The notes: generated by a model from the letters alone, not told the origin. Counted from the first letter of the stretch, positions 1 through 9,508 are shown. The stretch is 64,000 nucleotides of DNA from Mesorhizobium escarrei (GCF_935825525.1 NZ_CAKXZT010000135.1:1361-65360), one strand, 5' to 3'. Made by a program: numbers and translations.

Positions 1-171
1 GACCGACGGCTTGGCCGGCTGGCCAAGGAGTGCGGCTATCGGATCGGCTTCGGCGGCAGACACGGACCGGCGGACCTCGATTGCGATTCCATCGACCTTC
101 CGCGCATCGAGGTTCGCGGGGATCGCTCACTCGATGACTTTGTTGCCGGTGTCGAGGCCGTGCTCGAATGA
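1..171 (+). CDS. Polysaccharide deacetylase family protein, C-terminal end (partial)
   Basis: The window opens inside a reading frame whose last 56 codons are present, ending at TGA 169-171. The tail contains YRIGFGG followed by a DLPRIEVRGD stretch and a SLDDF segment, which resembles the C-terminal end of NodB-type polysaccharide deacetylases found in bacterial glycan loci. These enzymes remove N- or O-acetyl groups from extracellular or lipid-linked glycans. The stop overlaps the start of the next glycosyltransferase gene (ATGA), so the two are translationally coupled and probably act on the same glycan. The catalytic domain lies outside the window, so the assignment rests on the tail and context only. 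Confidence 0.6.
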   Translation, partial: DRRLGRLAKECGYRIGFGGRHGPADLDCDSIDLPRIEVRGDRSLDDFVAGVEAVLE

Positions 172-1157
172 ACGGTGAACTTGTCAGTGTCGTTATTCCC
201 GCTCACAATGCGCAAGATACAATCGACGAGACGCTCCGCAGCGTGCGCTCACAGTCCTATCGTGCGCTCGAGATTATAGTTGTTGACGATGGCTCCCGCG
301 ACCAGACTGCCGCGATCGCCCGATGTCACGCGGAGATCGACACGCGGGTGCGGCTGATCGAGCAGGCAAACGCCGGTGTGGCCGCCGCCCGCAATACCGG
401 CTGGCGAGCGGCGCGATCCAACCTGATCGCATTCGTCGATGCCGACGATCTCTGGGCGCCGACCAAGATCGAGCGTCAGCTGGCTGTGATCGATCGGACA
501 GACGAGAAAGTAGGACTCGTCTACTGCTGGTATTTGGTGATCGATGCACAGAGCATGATAATTGATCGTCAGCACCGGCCAAACTGGCGGGGCGATGTGC
601 TTGAGCGCCTCTTCCACGGTAATTTCGTCGGCAACGGCAGCGCCGCCCTGGTCCGCCGGCAGGCATTGATCGACGCCGATGGGTTCGAGAGTCGGCTGCG
701 CGAGGCAGGCGCGCAGGGTTGCGAAGATATCCTGTTTTATTGTCGTGTCGCCGAAAGGTACCACTTCGAAGTCGTCGAGGAGCCGCTGATCGGGTATCGC
801 CATTTGCCGGGAAACATGTCGAGCGACATGAGCCGCATGCTGCGATCCTGGATGCTTGTGGTGGACGAGATGCTCGGCCGCCACCCGGGTGCGGCACCGA
901 CGTTGTGTGAGGGCCTGCATTTCTATTCGGCGTGGCTCCTTGAGCGGACGTTGCACCAGAGGCAACCACGCTATGTCCTTCCGATCATGTCGCTGCTGCT
1001 TCGCCATCATCCCGCTATCGCCATGCGGATAATCGCCGTCGATTTGCCTCGGGTCGGCGCGCAGTGGGCCAAGCGCGTCGTTACGAGGCTGGTGCGTGGT
1101 CGCCGGCCGGCCCCCCCGCAGGTGACGGCGCGCTTTCCCGCGGGGGAGCTGAAATGA
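168..1157 (+). CDS. Family 2 glycosyltransferase
   Basis: This 329-residue protein has the GT-A fold signatures of GT2 enzymes: VSVVIPAHN at residues 6-14, VVDDGS around 38-43, and the metal/nucleotide-sugar DxD motif in FVDADD (Asp91, Asp93). There is no signal peptide; a cytoplasmic or membrane-peripheral enzyme adding a sugar to a glycan precursor is expected. The start ATG overlaps the stop of the deacetylase gene and the stop overlaps the ABC exporter start, both as ATGA, giving a tightly coupled operon. Donor sugar and acceptor cannot be read from the sequence. Confidence 0.9.
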   Translation: MNGELVSVVIPAHNAQDTIDETLRSVRSQSYRALEIIVVDDGSRDQTAAIARCHAEIDTRVRLIEQANAGVAAARNTGWRAARSNLIAFVDADDLWAPTKIERQLAVIDRTDEKVGLVYCWYLVIDAQSMIIDRQHRPNWRGDVLERLFHGNFVGNGSAALVRRQALIDADGFESRLREAGAQGCEDILFYCRVAERYHFEVVEEPLIGYRHLPGNMSSDMSRMLRSWMLVVDEMLGRHPGAAPTLCEGLHFYSAWLLERTLHQRQPRYVLPIMSLLLRHHPAIAMRIIAVDLPRVGAQWAKRVVTRLVRGRRPAPPQVTARFPAGELK

Positions 1158-2968
1158 GCGAAGCCGGTGGCGTCATACGACGCGGTGCAGTCCGTGCTTC
1201 GTTGCGCGATCTGTCGCACCTGCTGCGCATCGTTGGCAAGCCGCGCTGGGCGACGCCAGCATTGCTCGCGCTCGGCTTTCTGTCGTCCGTGGCCGAAACC
1301 CTGGGCATCACGCTGATCCTGCTGTTTCTGTATCTGGTGTCCAACCGGGAAACAGGAGATGGCTTTCAGGGTCGAGCGCTGGGCGAGGCAATTGCCTCGT
1401 TGGGTAGCCCTACCCGGCTCGCGGTGGCGATCCTCCTGCTCATTCTCGCGCGTGGAGCACTGGCGCTGGTATACTCCTTGATAAGCTCCAGCATCGGCGA
1501 GCGGATCAGCGAGCGCACGCGCAATCTAGTCCACGAGCAATATCTCAGAGTCGCCTTCGGATTCGTCCAGCAGCGCGAGCAATCGCAGCTCATGGAAGTG
1601 CTCGGGACCGAATCATGGTTGGTTGCGCAAGCCTATGGGGCGGTCACCCGCCTTATCATAAACAGTTGCTCGATCTTCGTGTTCGCCGTCTTTCTGCTCA
1701 CGATCTCGTGGAAGATCTTGCTGATCGCGGCTGTCGGCTCAATCGCAATTTCGGCAATCTTGCGCATATTTTCGCGGCCCGCTCGTGATCTGGGGCGTCA
1801 GGTGAAGAAGATCCATCAATCGCTAGGCGAGCACATGCTCATGACGCTCCAGGCATTGCGCACTATCCGCGCCTATGGACAGGAGGCGCTTCATCAGCGC
1901 CGTTTCGTGCAATCGTCGGCGGCCGCACGCAACGCCTCGTTGTCCCTTATCCGCCTTTCGTCATGGATCGGTCCGACCACCGAGATCGGCTATCTGGGAA
2001 TGTTGGGCTCTATCGTCCTGGTTTCCGGGTGGTGGCACATCAGCTTCGAGGTGACGCTGGCCGCTGTCGCACTGCTGTATCGGTTACAGCCGCATACGCA
2101 GGAGTTCGAAAGCAACCTGCTGTTGCTGGCGCAGATGCAGCCGCAACTGCGCTCGGTCTTGGAGATGATCCAGTCCGAGGACAAGGAATATCCATCGCAG
2201 GGTATTGTCGCGCTCAGCAATCTGGACGCGAGCATCGTCTTTGAGCACGTAAGCTTTGGATATGATCCAGACGCGCTGGTGCTCAATGACCTGTCGTTTG
2301 AGATTCCAGCCGGAGTAACCACGGCGCTGATTGGCGCAAGTGGCGCAGGCAAGACTACGATCGTGAACCTCCTCCTGCGGCTATATGAGCCGACCTCCGG
2401 CGACATAAAGATTGACGGTACCCGGCTGGAAGACGTCAAGCGGGACGATTGGCTGTCCAGGATCGCCGTAACGGGTCAGGACGTCGATCTCGTCGAGGGC
2501 ACGGTGACAAACAACATCCGAATGGCCAAAGCCGATGCGACCGAAGACGAGATCATTGCCGCCGCCCGCAGTGCCGGCGTCGCTGAATTCGTCGAGGGCC
2601 TCCCGGAGCGCTATGACACCTGGATCGGGCAGGAGGGGCTGCGATTTTCGGGCGGCCAGCGGCAGCGCATCGGCCTCGCACGAGCTGTTTTGCGCGATCC
2701 GGACTTCCTGATCTTGGATGAGGCGATGAACGCACTTGATACCGCGCTTGAGGACCAGGTGCGGCGTGCGATTGGTCGACAGCTTGGCAACCGGACAATT
2801 TTGTTGATCACGCACCGCATCGAAACGGCGCGTGATGCCGCAAATGTCATTTGGATCGAGAACGGCAGAGTGAGGAGGCAGGGGCCCGCCTCCCTCGTTG
2901 TTCCTCAATATCAACAGCACCAGCAAGAAATTGTATCTGCCACTGACGATCAGAGTAAGGGCCGGTAA
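1154..2968 (+). CDS. ABC exporter, fused membrane and ATP-binding domains
   Basis: This 604-residue half-transporter has an N-terminal six-helix exporter domain (roughly residues 35-340) and a C-terminal ATPase. Walker A is GASGAGKTT (about 394-402), the signature is FSGGQ (about 498-502), Walker B is FLILDEA, and the H-loop is ITHRI. The segment after Walker B reads AMNALD instead of the usual ATSALD. The ATG at 1154 is chosen over an upstream in-frame start because GGGGGAG precedes it and it overlaps the glycosyltransferase stop (ATGA). It resembles MsbA/lipid-linked-oligosaccharide exporters and probably flips or exports the glycan made by its neighbours; the substrate is inferred from context only. 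Confidence 0.88.
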   Translation: MSEAGGVIRRGAVRASLRDLSHLLRIVGKPRWATPALLALGFLSSVAETLGITLILLFLYLVSNRETGDGFQGRALGEAIASLGSPTRLAVAILLLILARGALALVYSLISSSIGERISERTRNLVHEQYLRVAFGFVQQREQSQLMEVLGTESWLVAQAYGAVTRLIINSCSIFVFAVFLLTISWKILLIAAVGSIAISAILRIFSRPARDLGRQVKKIHQSLGEHMLMTLQALRTIRAYGQEALHQRRFVQSSAAARNASLSLIRLSSWIGPTTEIGYLGMLGSIVLVSGWWHISFEVTLAAVALLYRLQPHTQEFESNLLLLAQMQPQLRSVLEMIQSEDKEYPSQGIVALSNLDASIVFEHVSFGYDPDALVLNDLSFEIPAGVTTALIGASGAGKTTIVNLLLRLYEPTSGDIKIDGTRLEDVKRDDWLSRIAVTGQDVDLVEGTVTNNIRMAKADATEDEIIAAARSAGVAEFVEGLPERYDTWIGQEGLRFSGGQRQRIGLARAVLRDPDFLILDEAMNALDTALEDQVRRAIGRQLGNRTILLITHRIETARDAANVIWIENGRVRRQGPASLVVPQYQQHQQEIVSATDDQSKGR

Positions 2969-3027
2969 CCTCCTGCGGTTTCTTCAGTTGGCCGTTTCTT
3001 CAGTTGACGGGGGGCGGTGGCATGTCC

Positions 3028-4002
3028 TCACAACCGGCGGCGATACCAGGCCAGCGCCGTTTCGACGATCCGGTCGATTCCGGATTGCTCAGGCATCCAG
3101 CCGAGTTCCCGGGCCGCCTTGCCGGCCGCGGCCACAAGCGCAGGCGGGTCGCCTGCCCTGCGCGGACCGTAGGCCACGGGGAGGCGCGTTCCCGACGCCC
3201 GGCTCACCGCATCGACCAACTCGTTCACCGTCGTTCCGGTTCCGGTGCCGAGATTGTAAACATGGACTCCCGGATCGTGTAGAAGCTTCTCCCCTGCCAG
3301 AACGTGAGCGCGGGCGAGATCGGTGACGTGGACATAGTCCCGCACCGCGGTTCCGTCTCTTGTGTCGAAGTCGGTGCCATTGATGGTAAAAACCCGGCCC
3401 GACCTGATCGCCGCGTCGACAGCGAGCGGAATGACATGCGTTTCCGGTTCATGCCGCTCACCGACATCGCCGTCGGGATCACATCCGCCCGCGTTGAAAT
3501 ACCGCAGAACAACCGCGTTGAGGCCATGGGCATCGGAAAGATTGTCCACCATTCGTTCTATGATGAATTTCGACCACCCATAGGGATTGATGGGCGACTG
3601 CGGATGCGTTTCGTCGATCGGAGAACGAACGGGAACGCCGTAAGACGCGCAGGTGCTCGAAAAGATCAGCTTGTCGACGCCGGCCTTCAGCATTTCCTCG
3701 AGCAAGACCAGCGTCCCAAAACTGTTGTTTCGGTAGTAGAGTTCCGGGCGCTCGACGGACTCGCCGACATAGGCGTAGGCGGCGAAATGCGCGACCACAT
3801 CCGGCCGATATTGGTGCAGCGCTGCTGCCACTGCTGCACCGTCGCCAACATCGCCCTCGACAAGCGGTCCCCATTTGACCGCGTCGCGCCAGCCGCGCGA
3901 GAGGTTGTCATACGCAATGACCGACCAACCGGCACCGGCGAACGCCTTGCAACAGTGTGAGCCGATATAGCCCGCCCCGCCAGTGACCAAGACTGTTTTC
4001 AT
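3028..4002 (-). CDS. galE: UDP-glucose 4-epimerase
   Basis: A 324-residue extended short-chain dehydrogenase with the N-terminal NAD-binding TGGAGYIGSH motif, a serine/threonine-rich SSTCASYG segment and the catalytic YxxxK in YGWSK. It closely resembles GalE/ExoB, which interconverts UDP-glucose and UDP-galactose in the cytoplasm and supplies galactose for exopolysaccharide and lipopolysaccharide. Its ATG overlaps the stop of the upstream UDP-sugar decarboxylase gene by four bases. The gene converges on the ABC exporter with only about 60 bases between them. Confidence 0.92.
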   Translation of the reverse strand: MKTVLVTGGAGYIGSHCCKAFAGAGWSVIAYDNLSRGWRDAVKWGPLVEGDVGDGAAVAAALHQYRPDVVAHFAAYAYVGESVERPELYYRNNSFGTLVLLEEMLKAGVDKLIFSSTCASYGVPVRSPIDETHPQSPINPYGWSKFIIERMVDNLSDAHGLNAVVLRYFNAGGCDPDGDVGERHEPETHVIPLAVDAAIRSGRVFTINGTDFDTRDGTAVRDYVHVTDLARAHVLAGEKLLHDPGVHVYNLGTGTGTTVNELVDAVSRASGTRLPVAYGPRRAGDPPALVAAAGKAARELGWMPEQSGIDRIVETALAWYRRRL

Positions 4003-4973
4003 TCGGCTGCAGCGGAGTGGGCATATCCCGATGAGACCAAGTCATCGAAATAGGCAATCGTCTTGGCGAGACCATCGCGCAATGCGATTCCTGGCTTCCA
4101 ATTGAACTCGCGCAAGGCACACCCGATATCGGGCTGTCGCTGCCTTGGGTCATCGACGGGCAAAGGTAAAAACCTGATCTTGGATCGGCTTCCGGTAAGC
4201 TCGGTTATCAGTTTGGCGAGTTCGAGCATCGTGAATTCGACAGGGTTGCCGAGATTGATTGGGCCGGTCACATCGTCGGCCGTGTTCATCAGGCGAACCA
4301 GACCGTCGATGAGGTCGTCGACGTAGCAGAATGAGCGTGTCTGCTCGCCGGTGCCGTACACAGTTATCGGCTTGTTTTGCAGTGCCTGCACGATGAAGTT
4401 GGAAATGACGCGGCCGTCGTCCGGACGCATCCTCGGACCGTAAGTGTTGAAGATGCGCGCTACCTTGATTCGCAGCCTGTGTTGCCGCCAATAGTCGAAA
4501 AACAGGGTTTCGGCACACCGCTTGCCTTCGTCGTAGCAGGAACGGGGCCCTACCGGGTTTACCCTGCCCCAATAGTCCTCGGTCTGCGGGTGAACCTCGG
4601 GATCGCCATAGACTTCAGACGTGGACGCCTGAAGGATCTTTGCGCGAACCCGCTTGGCGAGCCCCAGCATATTGATCGCTCCATGGACATTGGTCTTTGT
4701 CGTCTGGACCGGATCGAACTGGTAGTGAACGGGGCTTGCTGGGCAAGCAAGGTTGTATATTTCGTCAACTTCTATGTAGAGCGGAAATGTCACGTCGTGG
4801 CGAATGATCTCAAAGGATCTGTGGTCAAGCAAATGCGAGACGTTTTTCCGACTTCCTGTGAAGAAATTGTCGACGCATACGATCTCGTGGCCTTCAGCAA
4901 GCAATCGCTCGCATAAGAATGATCCCAGAAAACCTGCGCCCCCGGTCACCAAGACTCGCTTTGCCCGCTGCAT
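3999..4973 (-). CDS. UDP-glucuronate decarboxylase (UDP-xylose synthase type)
   Basis: A 324-residue NAD-dependent extended SDR with TGGAGFLGS at the N terminus, the STSEVYGDP segment and the catalytic YxxxK in SCYDEGKR. It matches the UXS family, which turns UDP-glucuronate into UDP-xylose, more closely than dTDP-glucose dehydratases. The start at 4973 is chosen over in-frame ATGs at 5000 and 5069 because GAGGG lies seven bases upstream and the family begins directly before the Rossmann motif. It is coupled to galE, so the pair supplies two nucleotide sugars. Xylose or a derivative in the local glycan is an inference. Confidence 0.88.
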   Translation of the reverse strand: MQRAKRVLVTGGAGFLGSFLCERLLAEGHEIVCVDNFFTGSRKNVSHLLDHRSFEIIRHDVTFPLYIEVDEIYNLACPASPVHYQFDPVQTTKTNVHGAINMLGLAKRVRAKILQASTSEVYGDPEVHPQTEDYWGRVNPVGPRSCYDEGKRCAETLFFDYWRQHRLRIKVARIFNTYGPRMRPDDGRVISNFIVQALQNKPITVYGTGEQTRSFCYVDDLIDGLVRLMNTADDVTGPINLGNPVEFTMLELAKLITELTGSRSKIRFLPLPVDDPRQRQPDIGCALREFNWKPGIALRDGLAKTIAYFDDLVSSGYAHSAAAE

Positions 4974-5345
4974 TTTGGGACCCTCACGCCAGTTGTTCAT
5001 GCTATCGAATGCCCAATGCCCCAAGGCGAGGATAGGAAAGAAATGCTGCGTCGCAACACAATATGTCAACGCGCTTGAAATAGTCGCGTGAGGCGTGGCG
5101 CAAAATAGCGAAACCGGCTGAATTTGTGGATTTTCGGCAATTTTGCTTTCGAACCTCAGCCTGACGGCAATCGGCGTTGAACGCGAATGCGCTGCAATGC
5201 AGCATGATTGATTGCCAATCAGGGGGGAACTTGGGTCCCTGCGACGTGCTCCATAAGGCTCCTATCGTTGCCGATGAACGCACCTGGGGTCGAACGCTGA
5301 CATGGCTGATGTCCACTTTCGACCCCTTGCGTTCTTCGCCAACCC
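4974..5345. other. Intergenic region upstream of the nucleotide-sugar operon
   Basis: About 370 bases with no convincing gene. It must hold the promoter of the uxs-galE operon (reading left) and the 3' end of the MFS gene. A perfect short palindrome, GCTGCA-A-TGCAGC, lies at 5191-5203 and could be a protein-binding site. No canonical promoter could be assigned with confidence. Confidence 0.4.
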
Positions 5346-6548
5346 CTAAGCCGGTTGCAATTCCCTGCGCGGCAGCCGCGGAAAGGCGATCGCCACCGCC
5401 ACCGCGCCGAGCCCGACAAGGGCCGAGCCGATGAACAGCCAGGAATAGCTGGCATAGGCGTCGAACACCATGCCGCCGGCGAGCGGGCCGAAAGCCATGC
5501 CGATGCTGGACAGCATGGTAACAGCACCAAACACGGTGCCGAGGATGCGCTGGCCGAAATATTCGCGCGCCAGCACCGCATAGAGCGGCATCACGCCGCC
5601 ATAGGTGGCGCCGAAGATGACGGCGAGCGTGTAGAATTGACCAAGCTCGCTGACGGCAAGATAGGCTGCAATGACCACCGACTGTATCGCCAGACCGGTA
5701 ATTAGCACCGGCTTGACCCCCAGCCGGTCGGCAAGCACGCCGTATAAAAGCCTGCCGCCCAGCCCCGCCAGGCCCTCGATGCTGTAAATGCTGACCGCCG
5801 CCATCGGCGCTATGCCGCACAGCATCGCATAGCTCACCATGTGGAAGATAGGCCCGGAATGCGCCGCGCAGCAGGCAAAGAAGGTCAATGCCAGAACGAT
5901 GAATTGCGGCGAGCGCAGCGCCTGTGGAACCGACATGCCGGTATCGTCGGCGGCAAGATCGGAGGCGGCGTCGTCCGCGGCAGGCTTGGGCGGCTGTCGC
6001 ACCAGCAATGCGGCCGGCACCAGCAGCGCCCAGGCCGCGATACCGATGACGAACATGGCGGTGCGCCAGTCATAGGCCGAGATCAGCCAGCGCGCGAAGG
6101 GCGAGATCGTCATTGGTGCCACGCCCATCCCGGCCGAAACCAGCGAAACCGCCAGGCTGCGGTTCTTGTCGAACCACGCCGTGGTCAGCGCGATCATTGG
6201 GGCGAAAAAGGCGCTTGCCGCGAGGCCAACGAGAACGCCATAGGTGATCTGGAAGACAAGCAGCGAGCCGGTGCGGCTGGCCAGCACCAGCGCCACCCCG
6301 AGCAGCACCGCGCCTGTCATCACCACGATCCGGGCGCCGTAGCGATCGTAAATGGCGCCCCAGGCGAAACCGCCGAGGCCCATCACAATGAAGTTCAGCG
6401 TCATCGCGCTCGATATGCCGGCGCGCGACCAATCTGTGTCGAGCGCCATCGGTTCGAGGAAGATCGCCAGCGAGAACATCGCCCCAAGGGCGACACAGGT
6501 CATCAGGGCGCCAGCCGCGACGATGACCCAACGATAGGAAAGGCTCAT
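5346..6548 (-). CDS. Major facilitator superfamily transporter
   Basis: A 400-residue integral membrane protein with about twelve hydrophobic helices and the MFS loop between helices 2 and 3 (GAIYDRYGAR, about residues 64-73). A hydrophilic central loop (around 190-215) divides the two halves. It resembles the oxalate/formate and monocarboxylate antiporter-like MFS branch. GGGAG lies eight bases before the ATG. The substrate is unknown. The nearest downstream neighbours belong to the glycan locus and give no functional hint. Confidence 0.85.
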   Translation of the reverse strand: MSLSYRWVIVAAGALMTCVALGAMFSLAIFLEPMALDTDWSRAGISSAMTLNFIVMGLGGFAWGAIYDRYGARIVVMTGAVLLGVALVLASRTGSLLVFQITYGVLVGLAASAFFAPMIALTTAWFDKNRSLAVSLVSAGMGVAPMTISPFARWLISAYDWRTAMFVIGIAAWALLVPAALLVRQPPKPAADDAASDLAADDTGMSVPQALRSPQFIVLALTFFACCAAHSGPIFHMVSYAMLCGIAPMAAVSIYSIEGLAGLGGRLLYGVLADRLGVKPVLITGLAIQSVVIAAYLAVSELGQFYTLAVIFGATYGGVMPLYAVLAREYFGQRILGTVFGAVTMLSSIGMAFGPLAGGMVFDAYASYSWLFIGSALVGLGAVAVAIAFPRLPRRELQPA

Positions 6549-6761
6549 GCTTTTTCTCCCGAGATCGTTTGGACACGGCGCGACTTCTTTCGAGATTTGT
6601 CACACCGCTTGCGTCCGAAGGACGATGGCGACATTTCGAATCCTACAATCCGGTTGCATTTTTTAGCCAGTCGGGAAATCGCGCCACTCGATTGCCCCAT
6701 TGCATTGACCGTGCGCCGTCCTGGGCTAGATTTCCAACCTGGCGATCAGGAGCTATCAGGC

Positions 6762-7181
6762 ATGGAACTTCATCGCGGCCGTCTCATCGACCACGTCCAG
6801 TTGGTGGTCAGCGACCTTGCGGCAAGCCGACGCTTCTACGAGGCGGTTTTCAAGGTGCTCGATGTTCCCATCGGCGGCAGCGCCGAGGATTATTTTTGGG
6901 CCGACGAGTTGTTCGTCTCCAGCATCGACAGCCGGGCGGCCAGCGGGCAACTGACGGGCCGCCACCACCTTGCCTTCCAGGCCAAGGACCGCGCCATGGT
7001 CGACGCCTTCTACAAGGCCGGCCTCGACGGCGGCGGCGTGGACAACGGCGCGCCGGGCGAGCGGCCCTACCATCCCGGCTACTATGCCGCCTTCCTGCTC
7101 GATCCCGACGGCAACAACATCGAGGCCGTCTTTCACGGGCCGGCCAACCGAAGCGCCGCTTCGGTGAAGATTACGTTCTGA
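6762..7181 (+). CDS. VOC (glyoxalase/bleomycin resistance) superfamily protein
   Basis: A 139-residue single-domain vicinal oxygen chelate protein. It begins with HVQLVVSDLAASRRFYEAVF, a typical first beta-alpha-beta unit, and ends with FLLDPDGNNIEAVFHG, carrying the usual C-terminal metal-ligand glutamate. ATG 6762 is preceded by AGGAG. Family members are lyases, dioxygenases or resistance proteins, and the reaction here cannot be told from sequence. It stands alone between the MFS gene (divergent) and the LysR remnant (convergent). Confidence 0.85.
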   Translation: MELHRGRLIDHVQLVVSDLAASRRFYEAVFKVLDVPIGGSAEDYFWADELFVSSIDSRAASGQLTGRHHLAFQAKDRAMVDAFYKAGLDGGGVDNGAPGERPYHPGYYAAFLLDPDGNNIEAVFHGPANRSAASVKITF

Positions 7182-7225
7182 TGACCGGGTGATGGATCGG
7201 CGCCGGAGGCCATCCCGACCCTATC

Positions 7226-8120
7226 CTATTGCGTCAGCGTCGCCATTTGGCCCACCGGGAAGTCGACGAACAGCCGGGCGCGGACCGGTAGCTGTCGCCC
7301 ATACGCATGGACGATGTGCACCGGCATGGTCGGCATCGCCACCTCGGGCAGGATGCGGACCAGGCGGCCGGTGTCGAGATCGTCCTGCACGGCAAACTGC
7401 ATCAGATGCGCGATGCCGGCTCCGGCAAGCGCCGCTTGCCGGATGGCGCCGCCGTCGTCCGTATCGAACCGCCCGTTCGGCACGATTGTTGTGCCGTCGG
7501 CCAATATGACCGGATAGGGACGGCCGGCCATCTGGTAGCGGACGAAGTCGTGGCTCTGCAACGCCATGATCGAGGCCGGCCGGCCACGCTGTTCGACATA
7601 GGCCGGCGAGGCCACCAGCACAATCGGCAGATTGGCGATCTTGCGCGCGATGAGCCCGGTGTCCGACAGCGCCCCCATGCGCACCGCGACGTCATAGCCT
7701 TCGCGGATCAGGTCGGCGTGGCGGTCGGTAACGTTGAGTTCCAGTTTCACCTCGCTGTGCTGAGCCAGGAACGCTTGCGCCCAAGTGGCGATCAGGCCGC
7801 GCCCGAGCATCCACGGATGCCGTGACGCGCAGCAGGCCGCGCGCTGTATCGGCCATCTGGACGATGTCCTCGGCATCATCGAGCGCTCTGAGCAAAGGCG
7901 CGATCCGCTCGTAATAGGCGAGGCCTTCGCTGGTCAGGCCCAGCCGGCGGGTCGAGCGCTGGATCAGCCTGACGCCTAGCCGGCGCTCGAGCCGCGCCAC
8001 GCTCTTCGACACCGCCGACGGGCTGGAGCCGACCAGCCGGCTGGCGGCATGGAACGAGCCCGCATCGACCGTGCGCACGAAGGCGACGAGACCGGCGGTC
8101 TTTTCGAGAATTGTGGTCAT
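7226..8120 (-). pseudogene. LysR-family regulator interrupted by a frameshift
   Basis: Two overlapping minus-strand frames together make one LysR protein. The 5' part (from 8120) carries the winged helix-turn-helix (SFHAASRLVGSSPSAVSKSV). The 3' part (to 7226) carries the substrate-binding domain (GLIATWAQAFLAQHSEVKLEL onward). They join near 7810-7818, where one surplus base shifts the frame; removing it would give a continuous VMLGRGLI junction. It is divergent from the short-chain dehydrogenase gene and would be its likely regulator. Either a natural inactivating mutation or a sequencing error could explain the break; the rest of both halves looks undecayed. Confidence 0.8.
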
Positions 8121-8217
8121 TCAAGAATTCCAGGCTCGAAAGAACCGATCGAGGTGATCCTAATACGCCATCCGATCACTATTAAATTCCGCCCATCATC
8201 GACAAAGGAGAAATTTG

Positions 8218-8967
8218 ATGAGCAAGCTGAACGGCAAGGTCGCAATCGTCACCGGCGCCTCCAAGGGTATCGGCGCCGGCATAGCCAAGGGTCTTGCAGC
8301 GGCCGGTGCCGCCGTCGCCGTCAACTACGCCTCATCGCGGGAAGGCGCGAACCGCGTCGTTGCCGAGATCAAGGACGCAGGCGGCCGAGCCATCGCCGTC
8401 CACGGAGATGTGTCGCAAGCGGCCGATGTGCGCCGCCTGTTCGAGGCGGCCAAATCTTCGTTCGGCGCGGTCGACATACTGGTCAACAATGCCGGCGTGT
8501 TCGCGTTCGAGCCGCTGGAAGCGGTGACCGAGACCGAGTTCCACCGCGAATTCGACACCAATGTGCTGGGCACCATCTTGACCATCCGGGAGGCGGTGAA
8601 CCATTTCGGTACCAAAGGCGGCAGCGTCATCAACATCAGCTCGGTCGCCAGCCTCAACCCGCAGCCGAACTCGCTCGTCTACGCCGCCACCAAGGGCGCG
8701 GTGGATTCGATCACGCTGTCCATGTCGAGAGAACTGGGCGACCGCAACATCCGCGTCAACGCCATTGCCCCGGGCGGCGTCGACACCGAAGGCCTGCAGC
8801 GGATCGGCATGGTCGGCAGCGAGTTCGAAAAGCAGATCATCGCCATGACCCCGCTCGGGCGCTTCGGCCAGCCCGACGACATTGCCCGGATCGCGGTGTT
8901 CCTCGCCTCCGACGAGGCATCGTGGCTGACCGGCGAGCGCATCACCGCCTCGGGCGGTTGGCGGTAG
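8218..8967 (+). CDS. Short-chain dehydrogenase/reductase (SDR)
   Basis: A 249-residue classical SDR with the cofactor motif TGASKGIG, the structural NNAG motif, a catalytic serine in INISSVAS and the catalytic YAATK, followed by the PGG segment. The C-terminal end (LTGERITASGGWR) is typical of the 3-oxoacyl-ACP reductase-like branch. AAAGGAG lies eight bases before ATG 8218. It is transcribed divergently from the broken LysR gene, the classic layout for LysR control of a neighbour. The substrate is unknown; NADPH preference is not established. Confidence 0.9.
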   Translation: MSKLNGKVAIVTGASKGIGAGIAKGLAAAGAAVAVNYASSREGANRVVAEIKDAGGRAIAVHGDVSQAADVRRLFEAAKSSFGAVDILVNNAGVFAFEPLEAVTETEFHREFDTNVLGTILTIREAVNHFGTKGGSVINISSVASLNPQPNSLVYAATKGAVDSITLSMSRELGDRNIRVNAIAPGGVDTEGLQRIGMVGSEFEKQIIAMTPLGRFGQPDDIARIAVFLASDEASWLTGERITASGGWR

Positions 8968-9124
8968 GCATAGAGGGGCGCGGACCGGTCGTTCACGGAC
9001 CCTGCCCCACGCAGCGCGACGTCGATAAACTGCAATCGATGACGGTAGCGATCTAAGCCCTATATTGCGGCGAGGAGGAGCGCCGTTCGGTACCGATGAC
9101 GGCGAGAAGCCAGGAAGATAACGG

Positions 9125-9508
9125 ATGACGGACGACGAAAGAGCAATCCGAAAGCTGGTCGAGACGTGGATGGATGCAAGCAAGCGTGGAGACACCGCGA
9201 CCGTCCTCAGCTTGATGACGGACGACGCGATCTTCATGGTTCCCGGCCGGGAGCCCTTCGACAAGGAGATCTTCGCGGCGGCCGCGCAGGAGATGGCCGG
9301 CGTTCATGTCGACGGCACGAACGAGATCGTTGAACTGCAGCTTCTCGGCGACTGGGCCTTCATGCGCGGTCGTATCGATATGACCGCGACGCCGCCAAAT
9401 GGGGAGCCGGTGCGTCAATCAGGATATACGCTGACGCTCCTGCACAAGGAGGCTGATGGTGAGTGGCGGCTCGCGCGCGATGCAAACCTGCTGACCCAGC
9501 AAAGCTAG
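9125..9508 (+). CDS. SnoaL-like / DUF4440 (NTF2-fold) protein
   Basis: A 127-residue protein of the NTF2 fold. The N-terminal helix IRKLVETWMDASKRGD is followed by a LMTDDAIFMVPG segment and a C-terminal sheet ending in WRLARDANLL. This pattern fits the SgcJ/EcaC and YybH-like proteins of the SnoaL/DUF4440 group, small cytoplasmic proteins whose pocket binds or isomerises small ligands. No signal peptide is seen. It follows the SDR gene by about 160 bases on the same strand; joint transcription is possible. Its function is not predictable. Confidence 0.8.
   Translation: MTDDERAIRKLVETWMDASKRGDTATVLSLMTDDAIFMVPGREPFDKEIFAAAAQEMAGVHVDGTNEIVELQLLGDWAFMRGRIDMTATPPNGEPVRQSGYTLTLLHKEADGEWRLARDANLLTQQS

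Noticed and set aside
2975..3015. A direct repeat GTTTCTTCAGTTG between the ABC exporter and galE
   Set aside because: Two copies of 13 bases in a short convergent gap; too small to assign as a mobile element or terminator.
5841..6761. A long upstream extension of the VOC protein frame
   Set aside because: It overlaps the MFS gene antisense; the real start is ATG 6762 with AGGAG, giving a normal-sized VOC protein.
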